Positions 1 to 5,938 are shown, numbered from the stretch's first letter. The stretch is 7,652 nt of DNA from Oscillospiraceae bacterium (GCA_017409645.1 JAFQSI010000176.1:1-7652), one strand, 5' to 3'. Notes: generated from the letters alone by a model not told the origin. Numbers and translations are program-made.

Positions 1-14
1 ACAAATCTGTAATC

Positions 15-42
15 AATGGAGAATACCAAACAATTCTCCATT
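15..42 (+). promoter_or_regulatory. Leader hairpin before the acyl carrier gene
   Basis: Positions 15-24 (aatggagaat) and 33-42 (attctccatt) are exact reverse complements and form a 10-bp stem with an 8-nt loop. An AT-rich stretch with repeated tcaatt words (about 43-63) follows, then the ribosome binding site at 64-70. The hairpin lacks a proper T-run and is AT-rich in the stem, so it is a poor intrinsic terminator. The 7-mer ggagaat in the left arm (18-24) recurs in the ribosome binding site (66-72), so the right arm could pair with either copy. This may be a leader control element or the remains of an intergenic repeat. No promoter could be placed with confidence in the 76 bases before the gene. 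Confidence 0.45.
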
Positions 43-76
43 CTCAATTATCAATTTTCAATTAAGGAGAATCATT

Positions 77-304
77 ATGGAAGCCCTGCTGAACATTCTG
101 ACCGAGCTGCACCCCGATGTGGACTTTGACACCTGCACCACCCTGATCGACGACAAGATCCTCGACTCCTTCGACATCGTCACCCTGGTGGCCGAGATCG
201 ACGCCGAGTTCGACGTGGCCATCCCCGCCGAGGAGCTGATCCCCGAGAACTTCAACTCTGCCGCCGCTCTGTACGAGCTGATTGAGAAGCTGCTGGACGA
301 ATAA
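77..304 (+). CDS. Small acyl carrier protein, DltC-like
   Basis: A 75-residue acidic protein with the length and helical pattern of an acyl or D-alanyl carrier protein. Ser31 in the LDSFD sequence (residues 29-33) fits the phosphopantetheine attachment site (the DSL/DSF motif of the family). It is followed by an amphipathic helix and the FDVAIP segment (45-50) that precedes helix III in such carriers. The start is set by AAGGAGA at 64-70, 6 nt before the ATG. The stop is separated from the next ATG by one base, so it is probably translationally coupled to the MBOAT gene. Sitting beside MBOAT and SGNH genes, it most likely carries the group that the MBOAT transfers. A DltC-type DSF motif suggests an aminoacyl cargo such as D-alanine, but the cargo cannot be read from sequence and no ligase is present here. 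A fatty-acid-synthesis carrier is less likely, given the neighbours and the DSF rather than DSL form. Confidence 0.9.
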   Translation: MEALLNILTELHPDVDFDTCTTLIDDKILDSFDIVTLVAEIDAEFDVAIPAEELIPENFNSAAALYELIEKLLDE

Positions 305-305
305 G

Positions 306-1877
306 ATGGCCTTTACTTCCTTCAGCTTTCTGCTGTTTGCGGCTGTGGTGATCACCGCCTACTATCTGGTTCCCAAGCGGTTCCAGTGGTGGGTGCTGCT
401 CATCGCAAGCTACGCATTTTATCTGACGGCTGGCGTAAAGTACCTGTTCTTCATCCTGCTGACCACCCTGACCACCTTCTTCACCGCCCGGCACATGGGC
501 GGCGTCCTGGCGAAACAGGATGCCTACCTGGCCGAGCATAAAAAGGACCTGTCCCGGGAGGAGAAGAAGGAATACAAGGCCACGGTCAAGGCCGCCAACC
601 GCAAATGGATGATCGCCTGCCTGCTGGTCAATTTCGGCCTGCTGGCCATCTGCAAGGCCGCCCTGGTGGAGCCCTTCCGGGCGCTGATGAACGGCACCGG
701 CCTGTCCTTCCTGACTCTGGGACTGCCCATGGGCATCTCCTTCTACATGTTCCAGTCCATGGGCTATGTGGTGGATGTGTACCGCGGCACCTGCAAGGCA
801 GAGCAGAGCTTCTTCAAGCTGGCTCTGTTCGTGTCCTTCTTCCCCCAGCTGGTCCAGGGTCCCATCAGCAAGTTCACCCAGCTGGCCCCCACCCTGTATG
901 CCCCCAAGGATTTTGACGGCAAGACCGTGACCTTTGGTCTGCAGCGGATGCTCTGGGGCTACTTCAAAAAGCTGGTCGTCGCCGACCGGATCGCCGTGGC
1001 CATCGGCACCCTCAAGGGCGCTGAGTTCACCGGCGTGGGCTTTCTGCTGCTGAGTCTCTTTTACGCCGTGCAGATCTACGGCGACTTCACCGGCGGCATC
1101 GATGTGACCATCGGTCTGGCTGAGACGATGGGCATCAAGCTCCCCGAAAACTTCATCCGCCCCTACTTCTCCAAGAACATCGCAGAGTACTGGCGGCGCT
1201 GGCACATCTCCCTGGGCGCCTGGATGAAGGACTACATCTTCTACCCCATCTCCGTCTCCGGCCCCATGCGGGATCTGAGCAAGTGGGGCCGGGCGAAGCT
1301 GGGCAACTTCGGCAAGCGTCTGCCTGTCTACGTTGCCTCCATCGCCACCTGGTTCACCACCGGCATCTGGCATGGCCTGAACGCCAATTTCATCGTCTGG
1401 GGTATGCTCAACTGCTTCTTCGTGGTCCTGTCCGAGGAGTTCGCGCCCCTGTTTGAGAAGTTCCATGCCAAGCATCCCGGCCTGAAGGAGAAGACCGGCT
1501 ACGGCATCTTCGAGATGACCCGGATGTTCTGGCTGATGAACCTGATCCGGGCCTGCGACCTGTTCCCCGATGTGGGCGAGTACTTCCGCCGGGTCGGCTC
1601 CGTCTTCACCACCTTCAACTGGCACATCCTGTTCGATGGCACCATGATGCAGCTGGGCCTGACCGGCCTGGACTACGCCGTTCTGGGCGTGAGCATCCTG
1701 GTCCTGTTCTCCGTGAGCCTGTTCCAGGAGAAGCACGGCTCCTTCCGGGAAGCTCTGGCCAAGAAGCCCGCCGCACTGCGCTACGCCCTGGTTTTCACCA
1801 TGTTCCTGGTGGTCATCCTGATGGGCAGCTACGGCATCGGCTACGACGCCAGCAACTTCATCTACAACCAGTTCTGA
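306..1877 (+). CDS. MBOAT family membrane O-acyltransferase (DltB/AlgI-like)
   Basis: A 523-residue polytopic membrane protein. It begins with MAFTSFSFLLF, the usual N-terminal form of AlgI/DltB-type MBOAT proteins, which fixes the ATG at 306 rather than an in-frame TTG at 282 inside the carrier gene. The family core is clear: PMGISFYMFQSMGYVVDVYR (141-160), FVSFFPQLVQGPIS (175-188), YWRRWHISLGAWMKDYIFYP (295-314, with His300), and TGIWHGLNANFIVWG (352-366), where His356 is the conserved catalytic-site histidine. A charged loop lies at about 70-100, and the C-terminus ends FIYNQF. Known members move an acyl group across or at the membrane onto an extracellular polymer. The length is that of AlgI (about 500 residues) rather than classical DltB (about 400), yet the gene follows a carrier protein as in dlt loci. 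No clear Shine-Dalgarno sequence precedes its ATG, which fits coupling to the carrier gene one base upstream. The acceptor (teichoic acid, exopolysaccharide or other) is unknown. Confidence 0.95.
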   Translation: MAFTSFSFLLFAAVVITAYYLVPKRFQWWVLLIASYAFYLTAGVKYLFFILLTTLTTFFTARHMGGVLAKQDAYLAEHKKDLSREEKKEYKATVKAANRKWMIACLLVNFGLLAICKAALVEPFRALMNGTGLSFLTLGLPMGISFYMFQSMGYVVDVYRGTCKAEQSFFKLALFVSFFPQLVQGPISKFTQLAPTLYAPKDFDGKTVTFGLQRMLWGYFKKLVVADRIAVAIGTLKGAEFTGVGFLLLSLFYAVQIYGDFTGGIDVTIGLAETMGIKLPENFIRPYFSKNIAEYWRRWHISLGAWMKDYIFYPISVSGPMRDLSKWGRAKLGNFGKRLPVYVASIATWFTTGIWHGLNANFIVWGMLNCFFVVLSEEFAPLFEKFHAKHPGLKEKTGYGIFEMTRMFWLMNLIRACDLFPDVGEYFRRVGSVFTTFNWHILFDGTMMQLGLTGLDYAVLGVSILVLFSVSLFQEKHGSFREALAKKPAALRYALVFTMFLVVILMGSYGIGYDASNFIYNQF

Positions 1878-1887
1878 GGAGGCAGCC

Positions 1888-2976
1888 ATGAAGAAAAATT
1901 TCCTGAAACTGACTGCCGCCCTGGCCGTGTGTCTGGTGGTGCTTTGGCTCCTTCAGATGCTGCTGATGCCCAAGTACATGACCGAGTCCAAGGAGGGCAA
2001 CCTGATCGCCGAATATTACGACGATTTCGAGGAGCATGGTCCCCACGACGTCATCTTCATCGGCGACTGCGAGGTATACGAGAACTTCTCCCCCATCACC
2101 CTCTGGGAGGAGTACGGCATCACCAGCTACATCCGCGGCTCTGCCCAGCAGCTGATCTGGCAGTCCTACTACCTCATGGAGGAGACATTTGAATACGAGA
2201 CGCCCAAGGTCATGGTCTTCAATGTCCTGTCCATGAAGTACGACACCCCCGCCTCCACCGGCGCAGCCGCCCAGCGGGAGGCCTACAACCGCATGACCAT
2301 CGATCCCATGCGCTGGTCCATGAGTAAATGGAACTGCATCCAGGCATCCATGACCGACATGGAGCGGGAGAAGGAAGCCGAGTGGATGTATCTGTTCCCC
2401 ATCCTGCGCTACCACGACCGCTGGTCCGACCTCTCCGCTGAGGATTTCAAATACTGGTTCAAGCGGGGCGATGTGGCCGACAACGGTTACCTGATGCAGA
2501 CCGGCGTCAAGCCCCTGGTCCACGATCATGTGGAGAAGCCCCTGGTGGACTACTCCTTCGCAGACAGCTGCTGGGAGTATCTGGACAGGATGCGCGAGCT
2601 TTGCGAAAAGCACGGCACCGAGCTGGTGCTGATCAAGGCCCCCTCCCTGTCCCCCGTCTGGTGGGATCAGTGGGACGCACAGATCGAGGAATACGCCGAG
2701 AAGTATGACCTGGTCTACTGGAACTTCCTGGAGCATCAGGAGGAGATCGGCATTGACTGGAACACCGACACCTACGACACCGGCCTGCACCTGAATGTCT
2801 ATGGCGCAGAGAAGATGTCCCGGTACTTCGGTCAGCTCCTGGTGGACACCTTCGACCTCCCCGACCGCCGGTCCGACGCCGAGCTGAGCGCGGTCTGGGC
2901 CGACAAGGTCGCGGTTTACAACGAACGAAAAGCAAAACTGGAGGCCGAGACGGCCTCCGCAACAGAAGGAGAATAA
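1888..2976 (+). CDS. Membrane-anchored SGNH-fold protein, DltD-like
   Basis: A 362-residue protein with one N-terminal membrane segment (about 7-27) and an extracellular domain. The SGNH-type block I is at 55-69 (VIFIGDCEVYENFSP), where a Ser nucleophile is expected but Cys61 is found. The C-terminal block is YDTGLHLN (296-303), with Asp297 and His301 candidates for the acid/base pair and GAEKMSRYF following, as in SGNH proteins linked to MBOATs. VLIKAPS (about 248-254) is the conserved strand in the middle. GAGGAGG at 1876-1882 overlaps the MBOAT stop and supports this ATG. DltD and AlgJ/AlgX-type partners work with MBOATs in D-alanylation or acetylation of envelope polymers; that role is inferred here from the neighbours. 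The last 40 residues are charged and Ala/Glu-rich and look like a non-conserved tail. The Ser-to-Cys change may be normal for this clostridial subfamily, so it need not mean loss of activity. Confidence 0.85.
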   Translation: MKKNFLKLTAALAVCLVVLWLLQMLLMPKYMTESKEGNLIAEYYDDFEEHGPHDVIFIGDCEVYENFSPITLWEEYGITSYIRGSAQQLIWQSYYLMEETFEYETPKVMVFNVLSMKYDTPASTGAAAQREAYNRMTIDPMRWSMSKWNCIQASMTDMEREKEAEWMYLFPILRYHDRWSDLSAEDFKYWFKRGDVADNGYLMQTGVKPLVHDHVEKPLVDYSFADSCWEYLDRMRELCEKHGTELVLIKAPSLSPVWWDQWDAQIEEYAEKYDLVYWNFLEHQEEIGIDWNTDTYDTGLHLNVYGAEKMSRYFGQLLVDTFDLPDRRSDAELSAVWADKVAVYNERKAKLEAETASATEGE

Positions 2977-2979
2977 GCT

Positions 2980-3510
2980 ATGAAAAAGATCCTTGCTCTG
3001 GCCCTGGCTCTGACCATGGTCCTGACCCTGGCCGCCTGCGGCGGCGACAAGCCCGCTGAGACTACTGCCCCCAAGGCTCCCTCCATCGTCAGCCCCGTTA
3101 CCCCCGATCCCGCTGCCTTCGGCTACAATGTCCGCGGCGTGGACATCGAGATGCACGCCGAGGCCGCCCCCATTCTGGAGGCCCTGGGCGAGCCCGTCAG
3201 CTACACCGAGGAGGCTAGCTGCGCCTTCGACGGTCTGGACAAGACCTACTACTTCGGCGGCTTCTACCTGCAGACCTACCCCCTGAACGGTGTGGACTAC
3301 GTCTACAGCGTGTGGCTGGTGGATGACTCCTCCACCACTCCCGAGGGCGTCTACATCGGCGCAAGCCAGGCCGAGGTCGAGGCTGCCTACGGTGCCGAGG
3401 GCTTCAACGGCTCCAACGCCTATATCTACACCAGCTCCACCGCCACCCTGACCATCCTGGTCGAGAACGGTGTGGTCACCTCCATCCAGTACGACGCAGT
3501 CGTCAAGTAA
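2980..3510 (+). CDS. Lipoprotein with BamE-like C-terminal region
   Basis: A 176-residue predicted lipoprotein. The N-terminus has Lys2-Lys3, a Leu/Ala-rich core and the lipobox LAAC, with Cys20 as the lipidated residue and GG after it. A Thr/Pro/Ala-rich linker runs to about 47. The exported domain (48-176) contains VYIGASQAEVEAAYG (124-138), the pattern found at the first helix of BamE/SmpA-like or small-inhibitor folds, and ends with LTILVENGVVTSIQYD, a strand-turn-strand that fits the same fold. This fold match is a pattern judgement, not a domain search. AAGGAGA at 2966-2972 overlaps the end of the SGNH gene and lies 7 nt before the ATG; only 3 nt separate the two genes, so they are cotranscribed. 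It is the last gene before a terminator. Its function is unknown; it may help the acylation complex or bind envelope polymer outside the membrane. Confidence 0.85.
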   Translation: MKKILALALALTMVLTLAACGGDKPAETTAPKAPSIVSPVTPDPAAFGYNVRGVDIEMHAEAAPILEALGEPVSYTEEASCAFDGLDKTYYFGGFYLQTYPLNGVDYVYSVWLVDDSSTTPEGVYIGASQAEVEAAYGAEGFNGSNAYIYTSSTATLTILVENGVVTSIQYDAVVK

Positions 3511-3525
3511 ATGACCCATAAGCGA

Positions 3526-3558
3526 ACCCCGCAGACAAAAGTCTGCGGGGTCGTTTTT
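3526..3558 (+). terminator. Intrinsic terminator of the carrier/MBOAT operon
   Basis: A perfect 11-bp stem (3526-3536 with 3541-3551, core ccccgcagac/gtctgcgggg) closes an aaaa loop and is followed by cgttttt (3552-3558). It begins 15 nt after the lipoprotein stop. On the minus strand the same hairpin lies just past the hisIE stop but is followed only by ttcgctt, so it would be a weaker terminator for the his operon. The T-run overlaps the hisIE stop codon (3557-3559). Confidence 0.92.
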
Positions 3559-4189
3559 ATGTCATTTTCTCCTGCTTGACCTTGTGGTCGATGACATGGC
3601 GGCCTGCCAGCTCGGTGCGGATGTCGTCGACGGTGATGCCGGCCTGGGCCATCAGCACCAGGGTGTGGTAGCACAGGTCCGCGATCTCGTAGACGGTTTC
3701 GGCCCGGTCCCCGGCCTTGGCGGCGATGATGACCTCGGTACACTCCTCGCCCACCTTTTTGAGGATCTTGTCGATGCCCTTCTGGAACAGGTAGGTGGTA
3801 TAGCTGCCCTCGGGGAGGGTGGCCTTGCGATCGAGGAGCAGGTCGTACAGGCCCTCCAGCCGGAATTTTTCGTTGCTTTCGCCGAAGATGGGATTGTGGA
3901 AGCAGCTCTCGGCCCCCGTGTGGCAGGCGGGGCCGTCCTTCTTCACCCGGACCTCCAGGGCGTCGCCGTCGCAGTCGGCGGTGATACTGACGATGTGCTG
4001 GTAGTTGCCGGATGTCTCGCCCTTGAGCCACAGCTCCTGTCTCGAGCGCGACCAGAAGCAGGTCAGGCCCTTTTCCATGGAGATACGCAGGCTCTCCTCG
4101 TTCATATAGGCCAGGGTCAGGACCTTGCCCGTGTCGTCGTCTACGACGATGGCGGGGATCAGACCCTTCTCATCAAATTTCAGATTCAT
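3557..4189 (-). CDS. hisIE: Bifunctional PRA-CH/PRA-PH (HisI-HisE fusion)
   Basis: A 210-residue cytosolic fusion enzyme that catalyses the second and third steps of histidine synthesis: hydrolysis of phosphoribosyl-ATP to phosphoribosyl-AMP, then opening of the adenine ring. The HisI (cyclohydrolase) part, about 1-108, has FWSRSRQELWLKGETSGN (45-62), the metal site DCDGD (72-76) and the zinc ligands in CHTGAESC (Cys89, His90, Cys96). The HisE (pyrophosphohydrolase) part, about 112-200, has GIDKILKKVGEECTEVIIAAK (residues 138-158) with Glu148/Glu149, and Asp171 and His175 in ADLCYH. The length matches HisIE fusions. It starts one base after the hisF stop, with a GAGG-type ribosome binding site inside the end of hisF, and is the last gene of the his unit. 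No key residue is missing. Confidence 0.97.
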   Translation of the reverse strand: MNLKFDEKGLIPAIVVDDDTGKVLTLAYMNEESLRISMEKGLTCFWSRSRQELWLKGETSGNYQHIVSITADCDGDALEVRVKKDGPACHTGAESCFHNPIFGESNEKFRLEGLYDLLLDRKATLPEGSYTTYLFQKGIDKILKKVGEECTEVIIAAKAGDRAETVYEIADLCYHTLVLMAQAGITVDDIRTELAGRHVIDHKVKQEKMT

Positions 4190-4190
4190 A

Positions 4191-4949
4191 TTACAACCTC
4201 ACAGAAATATCGTTATCGCGCAGAAGCCGCTTCAGGTCGGGGATCTGCACCTCGCCGAAGTGGAAGATGGAGGCCGCCAGACCCGCGTCCACCTTGGGCA
4301 GGGCCTGGAACAGCGTCACAAAGTCCTGCATGCAGCCCGCGCCGCCGGAGGCGATGACGGGCACGTCCACCGCGTCGGAGACGGCCTGGAGCATCTCGAG
4401 GTCGAAGCCCCGCTTCACGCCGTCGGTGTCGATGGAGTTGACCACCACCTCGCCCGCGCCGTCGCCCACGCAGCGCTTAATCCACTCGATGGCCTCCATG
4501 CCGGTATCCTCCCGGCCGCCCTTGGCGAAGACATGGAAGACCCCGTCCACCCGCTTGATGTCCGCGGAGAGGACCACGCACTGGTCGCCGTAGCGCTTGG
4601 CGGCCTCACCCACGAGGGCGGGGTTGCGGATCGCGCCGGAGTTGACGCTGACCTTGTCCGCGCCGCATTTTAAGACCCGGTCGAAGTCCGCCAGGGAATT
4701 GATGCCGCCGCCCACAGTCAGGGGGATGAAGATGGTCCGGGCCACCTCGGTCAGAATGTCGGTGAACAGGGCCCGGCCCTCGGCAGACGCGGTGATGTCA
4801 TAGAAGACCAACTCGTCCGCGCCGCAGTCGGAGTAGAATTTGCCCAGCTCCACGGGATCGCTGACATCCCGGAGCCCCTGGAAATTGGTGCCCTTGACCA
4901 CCCGTCCGTTCCGGACGTCCAGACAGGGAATGATTCGTTTTGTGATCAT
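4191..4949 (-). CDS. hisF: Imidazole glycerol phosphate synthase, cyclase subunit HisF
   Basis: A 252-residue (beta/alpha)8 barrel enzyme. It uses ammonia from HisH to convert PRFAR to imidazole glycerol phosphate and AICAR. The two catalytic aspartates are in place: Asp11 in IIPCLDVRNGRVVKG and Asp130 in VVLSADIKR. The phosphate-binding glycines are at TVGGGI (78-83) and ASGGAG near the C-terminus. The length is typical. The ATG overlaps the hisA stop by 4 nt (ATGA), which signals translational coupling, and the next gene hisIE follows after one base. The partner hisH lies in the same operon but is separated by hisA and a 284-base gap. Confidence 0.98.
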   Translation of the reverse strand: MITKRIIPCLDVRNGRVVKGTNFQGLRDVSDPVELGKFYSDCGADELVFYDITASAEGRALFTDILTEVARTIFIPLTVGGGINSLADFDRVLKCGADKVSVNSGAIRNPALVGEAAKRYGDQCVVLSADIKRVDGVFHVFAKGGREDTGMEAIEWIKRCVGDGAGEVVVNSIDTDGVKRGFDLEMLQAVSDAVDVPVIASGGAGCMQDFVTLFQALPKVDAGLAASIFHFGEVQIPDLKRLLRDNDISVRL

Positions 4950-5659
4950 CTTGCCGCCTCCAGTGCTTTGTGTAGATCGATGGCCCCGGTGTAGTAGGCC
5001 TTGCCGATGATGGCGCCGTGCAGGCCCATCTCTTTCAGGGCTGCGATATCCCCGATGGAGGACACGCCGCCGCTGGCGATGAGATCGATGGAGAATTTCT
5101 CCGACAGCTCCCGATACAGCGCCCGGTTGGTGCCCTTCATGGCGCCGTCTCTGGAAATATCCGTGCAGATGACGGTTCTGACGCCAAGCGCTTCCATTTT
5201 GGCGAAAAAGCTTTCGGCGGTCAGGTCGGAGGTTTCCGTCCAGCCCTTGATGGCGACATAGCCGTCCTTCAGGTCCACGCCCACGGCGACCCGTTCGCCG
5301 TATTTTTCCACAGCTTCCCTGAGAAAATCGGGATCCGTGACAGCGGCGGTGCCCAGGATCGCCCGGTCCACGCCCAAACTCAGATAGGTTTCCAGCGTCT
5401 GCATGGTCCGGATGCCGCCGCCCACCTCCAGGAAGAGGTCGGTGTTTTCCGCGATGGCCCGGATGGTTTCGGCGTTTTCCGGGACGCCGGATTTTGCCGC
5501 CTCCAGATCCACCAGGTGCATCCGCTTCGCTCCGGCATTTTGAAAATCCTTCGCCACGGACAGGGGATCGTCCGAGTAGACGGTCATCTGGGCGTAGTCG
5601 CCCTTATATAGGCGGACGGCCTTGCCGCCCACCAGATCGATGGCGGGATATAAGATCAT
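4946..5659 (-). CDS. hisA: ProFAR isomerase HisA
   Basis: A 237-residue (beta/alpha)8 barrel isomerase that converts ProFAR to PRFAR, the substrate of HisHF. Catalytic aspartates are Asp8 in YPAIDLVGGKAVRL and Asp129 in AVGVDLKDG; the GGGIR phosphate loop (80-84) and the ASGGV loop near the C-terminus are present. An upstream in-frame GTG at 5666-5668 would add three residues, but AAGGAG (5670-5675) sits only 1 nt before that GTG and 10 nt before the ATG at 5657-5659, so the ATG is chosen. The stop overlaps the hisF ATG by 4 nt. It is the first gene after the only long gap in the operon, so its transcription depends on read-through of the repeat element or on a promoter within it; no convincing promoter was seen. 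Confidence 0.97.
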   Translation of the reverse strand: MILYPAIDLVGGKAVRLYKGDYAQMTVYSDDPLSVAKDFQNAGAKRMHLVDLEAAKSGVPENAETIRAIAENTDLFLEVGGGIRTMQTLETYLSLGVDRAILGTAAVTDPDFLREAVEKYGERVAVGVDLKDGYVAIKGWTETSDLTAESFFAKMEALGVRTVICTDISRDGAMKGTNRALYRELSEKFSIDLIASGGVSSIGDIAALKEMGLHGAIIGKAYYTGAIDLHKALEAAR

Positions 5660-5719
5660 GTGATTCACGCTCCTTTATTTGCCCCCTTATGGCAATGCTT
5701 TCACATTATTTCCCTGTAG

Positions 5720-5739
5720 GGTGGGGTCATGACCCCACC
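5720..5739. repeat. Perfect 20-bp palindrome at the element's left end
   Basis: Ten bases ggtggggtca are followed directly by their exact reverse complement tgaccccacc, with TCATGA at the centre. It overlaps the left inverted end of the 5714-5910 element. It could be a dimeric protein binding site, a hairpin in single-stranded DNA, or a recognition end for a transposase of the REP-associated type. A loopless palindrome folds less well in RNA than one with a spacer. Confidence 0.8.
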
Positions 5740-5766
5740 GACGCACCGAAAATTTGCACAAGTGCA

Positions 5767-5805
5767 GGTCAGCGTTTCCAGGCCATAAGCCACTGACCGG
5801 CCTGG
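5767..5805. repeat. Interleaved inverted repeats, pseudoknot-capable
   Basis: Two arms occur in the order A-B-A'-B'. A is ggtcag (5767-5772), pairing with ctgacc (5793-5798). B is ccaggcc (5778-5784), pairing with ggcctgg (5799-5805). A' and B' are directly adjacent, as in H-type pseudoknots; alternatively the two stems could be mutually exclusive. Both strands allow it, so the direction of any RNA cannot be told, but his transcription would produce the minus-strand version. Confidence 0.55.
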
Positions 5806-5891
5806 GCAATCATCTAACCTGGTCGGCGGGTGGTGCTCCGCGCAGCGAATCAAGAATCCAATGATTGCCGGGGGCAATCACACCTTGATTC
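5805..5891. repeat. Nested stem with three copies of a ggcaatca arm
   Basis: An outer stem gaatcaag/cttgattc (5847-5854 with 5884-5891) encloses an inner hairpin tgattgcc-ggg-ggcaatca (5862-5880). The 9-mer ggcaatcat at 5805-5813 is also an exact partner for atgattgcc at 5861-5869, so the middle arm has two possible partners and two folds compete. The layout suggests selected structure rather than chance, but no known riboswitch or RNA family is recognised. Confidence 0.6.
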
Positions 5892-5910
5892 ATATGACCC
5901 CGCCCTACAG

Positions 5911-5938
5911 AAAAACTCTGAGGATAGTCAGAGAAAAA
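5911..5938 (-). terminator. Weak terminator-like hairpin after hisH
   Basis: Read on the minus strand, 6 nt past the hisH stop, there is TTTTT, then ctctga-ctatcc-tcagag (stem 5928-5933 with 5916-5921, 6 bp), then TTTTT (5915-5911). A 6-bp stem with half G/C and a five-T run gives a weak intrinsic terminator. It could lower transcription of hisA-hisF-hisIE relative to hisC-hisB-hisH, or mark the edge of the inserted element. Confidence 0.4.

Larger units (their letters stand above)
5714..5910. repeat. MITE-like structured element between hisH and hisA
   Basis: The 284-base stretch between hisA and hisH (5660-5943) has no plausible gene. Most of it is a 197-bp block bounded by inverted ends: 5714-5730 (ctgtagggtggggtcat) and the reverse complement of 5894-5910 (ctgtagggcggggtcat) agree at 16 of 17 positions. 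The interior is dense in inverted repeats, listed separately. There is no transposase, and clear target-site duplications were not found in the bases just outside. The form fits a non-autonomous miniature inverted-repeat element or a palindromic intergenic repeat that is mobilised in trans, or a transcribed structured RNA. All other his junctions here are overlapping or 1 nt, which suggests a later insertion. Copies elsewhere in the genome cannot be judged from this window. Confidence 0.65.

Noticed and set aside
15..63. Leader hairpin as the terminator of an upstream gene
   Set aside because: The stem is AT-rich and is followed by ctcaattatc rather than an uninterrupted T-run, so it does not meet the usual form of an intrinsic terminator.
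252..1889. A 545-codon open frame on the minus strand opposite the MBOAT gene
   Set aside because: Its translation is rich in His, Gln, Gly and Asp with no membrane segments or motifs, as expected from the antisense of a GC-rich membrane-protein gene; the plus-strand MBOAT has clear family motifs.
1858..3519. A 553-codon open frame on the minus strand opposite the SGNH and lipoprotein genes
   Set aside because: It is low-complexity Gly/Val/Asp/His/Gln sequence spanning two genuine plus-strand genes and the intergenic junction; it is an antisense artefact of codon bias.
5666..5668. GTG as an earlier hisA start
   Set aside because: The AAGGAG ribosome binding site is only 1 nt from it, and the family N-terminus begins at the ATG three codons later.
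5660..5713. A promoter for hisA in the gap (an AATAAT-like -10 near 5705-5710 on the minus strand)
   Set aside because: No acceptable -35 sequence is found at the right spacing; the match is too weak to report.
5714..5745. T-box-like AGGGTGG sequence before hisA
   Set aside because: The following bases do not continue as the ACCGCG part of the T-box, the match lies within a palindrome and the inverted end of a repeat, and no specifier stem or terminator/antiterminator arrangement was seen.
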